From: Campanula takesimana
Taxonomy: Eukaryota; Streptophyta; Magnoliopsida; Asterales; Campanulaceae
Assembly (NCBI GenBank): GCA_026119855.1
Contig: JAOWBW010000016.1
Span: 1,550,001 to 1,614,000 of the forward strand
DNA: 64,000 nucleotides
Reading direction: 5' to 3'
A model generated the notes under the pieces. The model saw nothing but the letters and a program-made list of their open reading frames with translations, ran no database searches and was not told where the DNA came from. Shown piece by piece: positions 54,576 through 64,000 of the stretch (position 1 is the stretch's first letter; every line of letters starts with the position of its first letter). Both the position numbers and the translations under genes were made by a program.

Positions 54576-57375
54576 CTGTTCATTAATTTCATAATGCAAC
54601 ATAATATCACAAGAAGTTTTTTTTTGACACTTTGTATTGAAACTAATACAAGTTGTATCCCAAGAGGTTCTTTAAAATAAATTTGGTGAAACTTTTGGCC
54701 ATTTTTTAAAAAAAAAAACAATTTATTCACTGGACCATATTACCCTTAAGTGTGAACACGGCGTTGCCGGAATGTACGCTGAAACTTCCAGCGCTAAGCG
54801 CTGTTTCTAGGGTGCTTTTCTCTGTCTCTTGTCTCTTGCCTCTTTCTCTCTTCATTTTTTTTCCTCTAAAATTTTAAAATATTATCTCAAAATCTAGAAA
54901 TCGAAAAAATAATCTGAAACAACATATTTAATTGTTTCACCAAAACGAATCAAACAAGCACATTTAAGATATGATTCCAATCTTTAAAATAAAAAATCAT
55001 TTTTCACTTTTAACAATTAAAAAAAAAAAAATTTATTTTTCAAATAATTTCACAGTTGTGTGATTTCACAATTGTATGATTACACAGTTGTGTCATTTTT
55101 TCACTTGTAAAATCATTTTTCAATTGATTTCACAATTGTGTGATTTCACAATTGTGTGATTTCACAGTTGTATGATTTCACAATTGTGTCATTTCACTAT
55201 TGTGTAATTTTGTATTTTTCACTTAAAATCATTTCTTAATTGATTTCACAATTGTATGATTTCACAATTATGTCATTTCACAATTGTGTTTTCATTTTTC
55301 ACTTAAAATCATTTCTAAGTTGAGTTCACAATTGGGTTTTCATTTTTCACTTAAAATCATTTTTAAATTTATTTCACAATTGTCTGATTTCACAGTTGTG
55401 TGATTTTTTTATTTTTCTTTTGTAAAATCATTTGTCAATTTTAAAATGAAATATCTAAAAATGTAAAAATCAGAAAAATAAATTGAAACAAATAACTCAA
55501 TTTTACAAGACGAATCAAACAAATTCACTCATCATTTGATTCAATTTTTTTAGAAATAAAAATTCATTTATCACTTGTGAAAAAACTGAGAAATTCATGT
55601 TTCATTTGTTTACACCTAAGTATAAAAATCGAAATGTTCGTTTCTCATTAAACAATTGAGAAATCAATTTATCAGTTGTTTAAAGAAAAATAAATTTAGT
55701 TAATTGATTAAAAGGCCGATTCTTGAGAACAAAGGCGGTTCCATTTGCTTCCCTTCACCTTTCCCACTTTTCATTCTCCACTTTCTCAGTTTAACAATGA
55801 CTACAACGAGGAATGATTAGCAAATATATTTCTCGTAAAGAAAAAACAATGCGTGTTACCAAGAATTGAAATTAAGCCACCTCAAAAGAAAGTGTAGTTT
55901 GGTAAATGGATATCAAAAAATTTGAGGAGAAATCATGAAGTTGCAGTTAACATGCCTTTGCCTCAACCCCACATCAACAAATCCCCAACTGAGCTAGAAC
56001 TTTGCATTTCTTCCTCCATCCCATTTTGTCTTTCCTGCATATCTTCCCCAAAGTTGTGAAGTCCCCAACCAATTGTCATTGAGGGTTGAGCAATTCGTGG
56101 GGAAGTAGTCTTTGGTGCGAATTAAATTGTACGAGGTGTGAATAAGCACAATAAACAAATGGCAAGGCACAATTTGAATCGAAAAGAATTTTATATTTTT
56201 CTTTTTCAAAAATATAATCAAATTGGAATCCCAGATAATCTGTTAATTTCTTCTCTTCTCATTTCCCTTCCAATCCATTTTCTGCACAACATGAGAACCC
56301 CGGACCCACATCAATTTCTGCGTACCAAGATAAGTCCCATGAAGAACTGAGGCTGGAATATTATCATGTTCAGGGTAAAGGTATGCATGATTGAAACAGT
56401 GTTCAATTTATATTCGTGAGTGTATTTTTTCCAAGAACCCAAAATAAAGGGTATACCAGTTTTAAGGTTAACATGATAAGGACATATGTGGATACTCGAA
56501 AAAATGGGAAGCTTTAGTTCTTGAAACAAGACTCTTTGAGTAGAATATCCCGAACAAATGTAGAACTACTAGTATTTTTACCCGTGCCACTGGCACGGCG
56601 ACAACATGGAAAGGAAGAAAGAACCCTATTTAATTTTGTCCTCTCACATAAAATCCCTAACCTCAACTCAATTTCCTCTTTTTGTTACCCAAACTCATCA
56701 CCTTAAGGATCATTTTTTTTAGCATTTCTATCATGTTTTTGTATCCGTCTCTTTTTTTGGATAATCCCTGTACCAATCCGAATCAGTGAAAGCTTTCTTT
56801 TTTGGAGTGGAGAGGTTACATAACTACCGTGGGGAGTGGGATAGTGGGTTATTTTATATTAATTTAAGACCGTTAGATCATTTTCTGAGATTCAATCACA
56901 ACCGCTCTTTGTAAAACGGTTATTCTTGCTTTCTATTGTAGTATAGATTTGAGCGGATGGCTTGAGTAATTTTTTTGGTTAATTCTACTTGCAAAAACGG
57001 ATTGGTTATTTTCACAATTGATTAACATATGTTGAAGAGAACTAGAGTCCATGAAGTTAACTCTTAATCATATTCTACGTTTAGATGAAAGAATTACCCC
57101 CTCCTTGTCCCTAAAAGAGTGTACATTTTCCACAAGGTTTTGCCCGGAAAACCAATTATCCCCTCTTCGTCCCTAAATGAGTGTACATTTTCCACTAGGT
57201 TTTGTCCCTAAACGAGTGTCCATTTTCTAGTGAAGTTACTAAACTCACCTTACACACTATCATATCCTAATTTGAACTTCCAAAAACATACTGTTCTTAT
57301 TCAGAGTATTTATTAATGTTGTTTTCTTAGAAGTGCATAAAAGTCAACCTCCTTAATTTACATGAAAAACTGAAA
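54576..57375. other. AT-rich intergenic stretch, no gene recognised
   Basis: It contains the cacaattgtg repeat field (about 55040-55420) and a segment starting near 56565 (ctactagtatttttacccg) and ending near 56947 (ctattgtagtatagat) whose ends recall non-autonomous DNA elements, but I could not fix its class or duplication. Repeated gtgtacattttccac words lie at about 57118-57225. Short frames on both strands lack domains. Confidence 0.5.
55040..55420. repeat. Degenerate repeat of tttcacaattgtgtga
   Basis: About 15 loosely spaced copies of a palindromic core, cacaattgtg or cacagttgtg, each followed by tgatttca, are mixed with recurring tttttcacttaaaatcatttct. The spacing of the close copies is about 16 bases. 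Non-coding. Confidence 0.7.
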
Positions 57376-57488
57376 ATGTACCTATTGTCCATCTTAGAGG
57401 ATCCCATACCAGAAACACAACACCTGAAACACCTATCTCTATTTATGCCACGTGCGATTATTAATATAAAACTTAAATCCATGAAGAA

Positions 57489-58020
57489 TTGCTTTGGGAA
57501 GGTTATCAGTTCATTCGCTCTACAGCCTGGAGTTGTACCAAAGTCAGGGGAGAGCCTAATAAGGAGCAGAATTATGATTCAAATCAAAAGGACTCAAATC
57601 CAACAACCCCTAATGAGAATGCAATTGATGTTTCAATACTCCTTCCAAAGCTCGGAATATCAGACTACTATACGAAACCCGAGATCAAAGAATTGGAAGC
57701 CAAAGAACGAGCTGATCCAGGGTTTTGCAGTCACGTGAAGGACTTTTTAGTGGGAAGACACGGATATGGAAGCATTAAATTTCTGGGAGAGACGGACGTG
57801 AGGAATCTTGATATTGAAGCTCATGTCAGATTTAATGAACGGGAGGTGATTGTTTATACAGATGAGAGTAAGAAACCCCAAGATAGGATACGGTTTTAAT
57901 AAGCCTGCAGAGATATGTCTTGTTAATATAAAGTGCATTAACCCCAAAACAGGGAAACAGTATGTAGATGGACCGAAAGTTGACAAATACAGAGAGTTGC
58001 TGAAGAAGGCGGCTGCATAA
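57489..58020 (+). pseudogene. NUP98-like autoproteolytic-domain sequence, intronless and broken
   Basis: The frame 57489-57899 encodes LPKLGISDYYTKPEIKELEA, KERADPGFCSHVKDFLVGRH, GYGSIKFLGETDVRNLDIEA and NEREVIVYTDESKKP, the conserved run of the nucleoporin NUP98 C-terminal (Nucleoporin2, S59 peptidase) domain. At about 57885 one extra base shifts the frame. In the next frame NKPAEICLVNIKCINPKTGK, QYVDGPKVDKYRELLKKAAA follow, ending at a TAA (58018-58020) before the catalytic HFS tripeptide. NUP98 sits in the nuclear pore and cleaves itself at this domain; this copy cannot. Absence of introns across the domain suggests a processed copy, but I cannot confirm where the parent gene has introns. 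Confidence 0.75.
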
Positions 58021-58182
58021 GAGTGAGTGGAGGAGGATGATTGACCAGGAGGATGATTGTGATGTCCCCCCTAGTCTCAGTTATTCCTCTGATAAAGAAA
58101 AGGAAAATGATTATCCTGAAGAATAATCACCACCCCCTTCTCCCTCTATCTCAGCACCTGAACCCTTTGACTTTGACCCTAC
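58021..58182 (+). other. Short spacer before the Tat/Ogre-like LTR
   Basis: A further frame reads DCDVPPSLSYSSDKEKEND and ends at a TAA. Its origin is unknown, perhaps the 3' part of the NUP98-like copy or older element DNA. Confidence 0.35.
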
Positions 58183-59429
58183 TGTAGATACCCCGGGAAA
58201 CCACAACTTGGCTAGAGCGGTGAATTATCCTAGGATGTCTAACTTGTTTTAGATTGTTTAGAGTCGCCACCTATGTTTTTAAAAGAACATAAGAAAAACT
58301 TAGAAATAGCCTAATTTATGTACAAAACCAGAGATTCGGGAGAGAAGGGTTCGGGGGTTAGGTGACGGAGTGGGAAGTACTTAAACACCCACTCCGCCCC
58401 GCTTATGCGGGTCTTGCTACTATTGGTGTTCTAATGCTAAATGTCCTTCAATTTATTAACAGTGCTAACAATTATAATGTAAAGAAAAAGGGGAAGAAAA
58501 GAGAATTTTTTTATTTATAAATTTATGCTAAACAATTACATTAAGAAATGTATAGGAAATTAAAGTAGAGATTAAAATGTAGGGAGATAACCTTAACCAA
58601 CTTTAATGTAGTAAAGTGGTCATTTGGTCATGTCCCTATTGATGGGGATTGCATAATAGTAAGACTAGAATAAAAGAGAAGAAGAATAAAAGTACCTTTA
58701 GAAAAGTGGACCTTAGACTTTGACTTGAAGATGGTGTTGTTTGTAGAGAAATGGTTGTGCAACACTTTGTGTAGTGTTTGTTTGTAGGGAAAATGTGTTG
58801 AGAGAACTTGTGTATAGTTCTTGTAGGGAAGATGAAGTTGGGGTCCAAGGTCTAAAAAATGAGGTCCCTTTCCAAGGTAGGAGATGATGGTTTTTATAGG
58901 TAAAATTAGGAGGGAAAGGTTGGAGGGAAATTGGTCAATCCATGTGAAATGGAATTGACCAATCAAGAAAAAGATAAATAAAATAATAAATAAAAGAGAA
59001 TAAAAGAAATAAAGATAAAATCATTTGTTTTTGGGGAAAAGGCTAGAATAAAGGATTTGGTAGTTAATGAAATAAGGGGGGATGAATGTGGATGTAAAAA
59101 GATGGTTTTTGTGATCAAGAAAAGATGTTTGTAAATAAGAAAATGGAGGGAAATAAGGTGCAATCCGTTACTGCCATAATGGGAGGCGCGCGGGTCCCGC
59201 TTTAGGGGCGAGACGCGCGCGCAGCCCGCTAACAGTTCCGGAAGCGCCCGCGGCAGAGAAGGACAGAATGGCAGAATGACCCTAAAAGTTAACTCTGTTA
59301 TGCAGTTTAGTCCAAAACTAACGGAATCAGTTAGAAACTTAACCGAAGTAACAGAAATCAACAAAAATAAGTTAAATAAAAATACTTTGTATGCAATCGG
59401 GGTGAGAGGTCCAAGGCGGGGTGTCTACA
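58183..59429 (+). repeat. LTR of a Tat/Ogre-like Ty3 element (1,247 bp)
   Basis: It begins tgtagataccccggga and ends gcggggtgtctaca, TG..CA with inverted ends. Near the start is gattgtttagagtcgccacc and then a cacccactccgccccgc block, features I associate with Tat/Ogre-type LTRs. No matching 5-bp duplication follows it (cctac left, gagcc right), so it is not a solo LTR with intact flanks; the partner LTR should lie beyond the window. I could not recognise a standard primer-binding site. A GC-rich gcgcgcgggtcccg patch lies at about 59185-59255. Confidence 0.65.
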
Positions 59430-59639
59430 GAGCCCCTCGGCGACGTGGATTGCAAAGCAAAACGCGTCGACGAAAGTAAAAACACCCACCGAGGACATCG
59501 GCAAAGAAAAAGAAAGAAAAGAAAGCAAAGACTCGATGAAAGCAGTAATTTGAAATTGCTAGAGATAGGGGTGCGCTCCCTGTGTGAGCGTCTTTTGCTG
59601 ATAGAGGGGTTGGCATGATCCGTTGGTAAACCTGCCGGC

Positions 59640-60335
59640 TGAATCTGTTGAGTGAGGCCGTTAGTGAACCTTTGGGTGAGGCCGTTAGTGAACCTTTGAA
59701 TGAGGCCGTTAGTGAACCTTCGAGGAGGCCGTTAGTAAACCTTTGAGGAGGTCGTTAGTGAAACTTTGAATGAGGCCGTTAGTGAACCTTTGCTGAGGAG
59801 GCCGTTAGTGAAATCCGTTGATGAGGCCGTTAGTGAGCCTTCGAGGCCGTTAGTGAACCTTTGTTGACGAATCCGTTAGTGAAATCCGTTGATGAGGCCG
59901 TTAGTGAACCTTCGAGGCCGTTAGTGAACCTTTGGTGACGAATCCGTTAGTGAAATCCGTTAATGAGGCCGTTAGTGAACCTTCGAGGCCGTTAGTGAAC
60001 CTTTGTTGTCGAATCCGTTAGTGAAATCCGTTGATGAGGCCGTTAGTGAACCTTCGAGGCCGTTAGTGAACCTTTGTTGACGAATCCGTTAGTGAAATCC
60101 GTTGATGAGGCCGTTAGTGAACCGTCGAGGCCGTTAGTGAACCTTTGTTGACGAATCCGTTAGTGAAATCCGTTGATGAGGCCGTTAGTGAACCTTCGAG
60201 GCCGTTAGTTAACCTTTGTTGTCGAATCTGTTAGTGAAATCCATTGATGAGGCCGTTAGTGAACCTTCGAGGCCGTTAGTGAACCTTTGTTGACGAATTA
60301 GTGAAATCCGTTGATGAGGCCGTTAGTGAACCTTT
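59640..60335. repeat. 71-bp higher-order tandem repeat (ccgttagtgaa subunits)
   Basis: From about 59840 the word tcgaggccg recurs at 59841, 59912, 59983, 60054, 60125, 60196 and 60267, an exact 71-bp period. Each unit holds three ccgttagtgaa subunits of about 26, 25 and 20 bases. Left of 59840 the subunits occur singly with 23-26 base spacing, like an ancestral array. All frames are crossed by stops. Confidence 0.9.
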
Positions 60336-63300
60336 GACGAATTGCTGCTTTGAAGTCGTGTGCTGTTTGGCGTTGCGGCTGACTTTATAGTGGGGATGCG
60401 GGCATGGTTGACTGTGGACTATTTTCTGCTGGGGATGAAGTGCCTCGAGTTGCAGATGCTGTTTGACTTCGCGGTGGTACCTGTTATGTGCTTTGCAGGT
60501 ATATGTTCTAGTGCAAGAAGATGCATGAAGTGTGAGATGAAGAGAGAAATTGTGCTCGTGGTGCAATGTGATTTGGAAGCAGTTTTGCATGAGAGAGAGA
60601 TTTGCAAGAATGAAGAAATTGCTTTTGTGTGTTGTGTGATTTTGAGGAAAGTATTAATGAATGATGTTCATACCTTCACTTACCATGGCCGCTTGATTCG
60701 GGATGGAGATGTTGTGGCTTTGATGAAGATGATGAACTGCTGCTGCTTTCGATGGAAGTATGATCACTCTTGATGATGGGTTGGTCGTGCCAAAAGGCTA
60801 CCTACGTATCCCTTGAAGGGAATCAGACCAGCGTAGTTCAAGGATGATGAAGAACCCTGGGAAGAAGCTATGGAGCAAGGCAAAGTAAAGAAAAAAGAAA
60901 AAAAAATCTTTTGGCGTTTTTTTTTTTTTTTTTTTTTTAGTTTAGAAGGAAAAGAATATGTACACATGTGAGAAAAAGATTTTTTTTTTTAGTTCGTGGG
61001 TGAACCATTTTAACCATTGTGTGCTTGTGAAGCCAACCCAAGATCAAGACATGTTCAGTCGAAGTCCGAATTGCCTCGCTTGAATTTTGTCGTTGTCGTC
61101 GTCGTGCCCAACTAAGATTGATGTCTAGCCCCAAGAGATTTTTTTCGATTATGGGGCTTCAAAAGGCTTTTGATGCCGAGATGAGGGGTTGCTGATTGTA
61201 AATCCCCTAGAATGCCTTTGATGCCAAATTTTGAGGGACATGCATAGCTCCAAGATAAATCAACTCTTGGCCCATTCGAGTAAATCGCCCTTTGTTGTTG
61301 TAGTGAGCAAGCCCCAAGAGGAGATCGTTGATGCCAAGCTTCGAGAGATTGCAAAGCCCCAAGTGTCGTGGGCTTGTAGATGGCGGGATGTGAAGACCTT
61401 TCATTGTAAAGCCCCAAATTATCTCGTGATTGGCTCGGCATTGAGAGCGGATGTACCGTTTGGTAGAATTCTTGATAGAGATCTCCTTCTTGCTTTTACT
61501 GGGGAGATGAATGGCCTCATTGTGGTCGATACCCAAATGGCTGAGGGCTTATGTCAAAGGATGCAGTAATGTCTTGCGGTGCCGTCGAGGTCGCGGAGGA
61601 TAAGGTCTTGGCGTGATAAAGTCTCAAATGAGTATGCTTGCTTGACTCTTCTTGAGTTGAACTAATGACGGATCTTCGGATGCAACTAGTGCTGTGGCCC
61701 AACTTTATCTGAGCTGCACCTTGTGCTTTTGATCTTGGAGAAGGGGGTGCTGAATTGCAGAAACATTGGGATTGGCCGTGGCATTTCCCGCTATAACCCT
61801 GTTTTGATTAGAGTTTAGCATATTGAATCTTTTTCCTTTTCTCTAAGACTTCCTTCAAACTCTCGCTGTGAGTTCTAACAAAAATCATCAATTTCATTCA
61901 TAACATCGGAGTCTTCATTTAAAACCAAGAGGCCTTTGACTTGAAGTGTTGAGAGACCCTTTGAAGCTTGATCCCTTTCATGGAGACTACCCCCAAATTG
62001 CGTTGCTCGAGTATTGTTGCCCAAAAGACTGTCGGTCGCGAAGCCCGAATATTGCCCTTTGCTCGGATTACTGTAATGCCGTAGCCCAAAAGATTGTAGA
62101 TTGCGAAGCCCCTTGAGACCTTCGGTGCAGAATTGAGGAAGCTTCCAATGTTGCACATGACTCGGCTGGGGATACTGCTGGGGAGTTAATTGCTCTTTGC
62201 TGAGGGAGCCTTTAAGACTTGACCGTAGCCCTTAGAGTGCCATCATTGATTGCGAGAAAGGTCCATCCTTGATTGGGGGAACGAGCACGGGCACACGCGA
62301 CAAGAGGGCTTTTGACATCCCTTTTGGGAGACTTTGAGGATAGTCTCACACATCTTTCTCGAACATAGCCTCTAGGGCGTATTGATTGTCAAGTGAAGCA
62401 AAAGAAGTCCTTGTCCTTGAGTCACATAGCCCCTAGGGCGTCACCATTTGTTGAGCAAAGTAAGAGTGACTCATCCTCGTGCGAGGGAACAAACATGAAA
62501 GGACATGGCAAGAGCTACTCCATTTCTCGGGAGCCTTTCGGCGTACTTTAGAAGCACATACTTGAAGAAGCTTTGAAAAATGAGACACATGTTGTTTCTA
62601 TTTGTTGCCCAATCCAATTGACTAGCTAGGGATTATTTGTGCAACCTCGTGCCCTTTTATGATGGGCTCGTTCTCGGATGGGTCTTGGCTACCACGGGCC
62701 TTCTTTTTATGAACCCAAAAATGCACACTGCTGGAGAATGATGCCAATAACCCAAAACAACCTTTGATGGTGCCATATCTTGTCGAGCCTTTTGCAATCC
62801 CAAAGTTGACTCGGTGGGGAATTGACTTGCTGAGGAGATCCAATGTAGAGCTCGTGCAGTTGTCTTCTTTAGAGGCCGGAGATCTCCATTTCTCTTTCCC
62901 TTCTCTCTCTCACTCTCTCATTTTTTTATGACGCACCCTGTTTTTTGCCTAGACCGCCCTTTCGGGTTTTCAATCTAGCGGGCATCTCTTTTGCGTCTTC
63001 ATTTTGATTCGATTAATAAGGGAGTGTGCATTGACTCTAGCTGAGGAGATAAGACATGTGATTTTGCGGTGGAGACCTCTTGTCACTAAAGGTGAGTGAC
63101 ATTGACTCGACTAGGGAAGTGTCCCTAGTATTGACTTTGTATATATTTGTTGAATGACTCACGAAGGCAAGCAAGTCATTAAGAGAGAAGAGAAGGAAAA
63201 CCCCAATTTGATTGCAAGAAATTGGGAGTATGCAGAAAGAATAGAAGTCCCTAGACTCGACAAGGAGCGCGAAATGATTCCAAATCTAAGAAAGTTGTTC

Positions 63301-64000
63301 AATCTTTTTGGTGATTAATTCATTGGCAAATAAATCGTACAAAGATGTCTTGACAAGTTCGAGATGAAGGCCGATCACCATAACGCGCTAGGGCTAAACA
63401 TATCTTCTTTCTTGCATGAGACCGGACCGCAGGTTGCCTACGTTCCTCCAGTGCAGAGGCTCAGGTCACCGTAGTTCTTGTTAATTCTCCATTCTTCGGG
63501 ATGGAATTGTTGCTTCGTCGTGTAGCTTCGTCCTCCTTTGGTGGATGGAATGATGTTGATCTTGATGTGAACTTCTTTGATTGAGGGGGATTTTTTTTTT
63601 TTTTTAATCCCCCCTTTGAAACATTGCTTGATTTTTCTCCATGGTTGTTGCTTCACCTTTGATGTCTTGGCTTTGTCTTCGTCGTTGATGATGTTGCCTT
63701 CGTCACAATGTTTAGCCCCTAGGCGTTCAAGTGATGGCCTTCGTTCCGAAACTCGTTTAGACTTCTTTTCATCATTTTGCCAAGAATTAGATTGAACAAC
63801 TTGGAAGAGTGTAAGAGGACAAGAACGACTTTTATTTAATGATTGACTCAAAATTTATCATTGGACGAGGGAAAACATTAATGCACACATTAGAGGACTT
63901 TTGACTCCTTTTTTTTTTTTATCCTATTTCTAGGTAGAGAAAGAGAAACGGAGATTGTTGTCGTCATCCCCCATGTCGTTGTAGTCCTCATTGTCGTTGT
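60336..64000. other. Non-coding repeat DNA, probably inside the Tat/Ogre-like element
   Basis: No frame shows a known domain. The text is rich in agccccaag and gatgccaag words and has T-runs at about 60916-60938, 60981-60990, 63591-63605 and 63909-63920. Two copies of a module with tacctacgt..cgtagttc ends lie at 60793-60842 and 63433-63480. If the LTR at 58183 starts a long element, this is its leader region. The coding part would lie beyond 64000. Confidence 0.5.

Noticed and set aside
56138..56529. Short frames around 56.1-56.5 kb as a possible gene
   Set aside because: Frames on both strands, no recognisable motif, no convincing splice sites.
57376..57738. 120-codon frame overlapping the NUP98-like sequence
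   Set aside because: It is a shifted frame over the NUP98-like coding sequence and has no similarity of its own.
58183..59429. Tat/Ogre-like LTR as a solo LTR
   Set aside because: The five bases on the two sides (cctac, gagcc) do not match, so a solo LTR with its duplication is not supported.
61112..61569. Frames of about 110 codons on both strands near 61.2-61.5 kb
   Set aside because: They overlap on opposite strands in repeat-rich DNA and show no domain; likely chance frames in a long element leader.

Overview
The window is nuclear DNA of a flowering plant, most likely a eudicot. It is AT-rich and holds a few genes with plant-type GT..AG introns: a P-type pentatricopeptide repeat (PPR) gene, a heavy-metal-associated isoprenylated protein (HIPP) gene, and fragments of a Fe(II)/2-oxoglutarate oxygenase gene and a NUP98-like sequence. 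Most of the rest is transposable elements nested in one another. The species cannot be told from the sequence alone.

Layout. 1-4.7 kb: a 1.4-kb hAT-type element that contains a second hAT MITE (perfect 8-bp target duplication) and a Stowaway MITE, then another Stowaway and two exons of an oxygenase-like gene. 4.69-18.58 kb: a 13.9-kb Ty3-type complex enclosed by one perfect 5-bp target duplication (ataat). It holds at least three LTR subfamilies, forward and inverted modules, a gag-protease module damaged only by nonsense codons, four copies of a non-autonomous module with its own coiled-coil ORF, and a 3,985-bp solo LTR with its own duplication (gaact). 20.2-25.3 kb: a decayed minus-strand Ty1/copia element carrying a hAT element that itself carries a Stowaway. 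27.6-29.7 kb: the PPR gene, whose long frame has no in-frame ATG near its N-terminus. 30.0-44.6 kb: a minus-strand SIRE-like copia element with apparently identical LTRs, split by a young, intact 8.56-kb copia element with an uninterrupted 1,318-residue polyprotein. 44.7-44.95 kb: a broken PPR-like C-terminal exon. 45.5-46.2 kb: a three-exon HIPP gene on the minus strand. 47.9-54.0 kb: a second SIRE-like element with the same integrase/RT deletion as the first. 54.4 kb: last exon of a second HIPP copy. 57.5-58.0 kb: an intronless, broken NUP98-like sequence. 58.2 kb to the end: a Tat/Ogre-like LTR, a 71-bp higher-order tandem repeat, and long non-coding repeat DNA running off the window.

The most useful points are the history written by target duplications (Ty3 complex; copia inside SIRE inside PPR flank; Stowaway inside hAT inside copia), two non-autonomous retroelement families that seem to spread with fixed internal structures, a C-to-T-only decay pattern in the Ty3 gag-protease frame, and the state of the two host genes that retroelements sit beside. 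Coordinates of element ends were read by eye from terminal motifs and target duplications. Lineage names are inference from motifs and terminal sequences, not from a database search.
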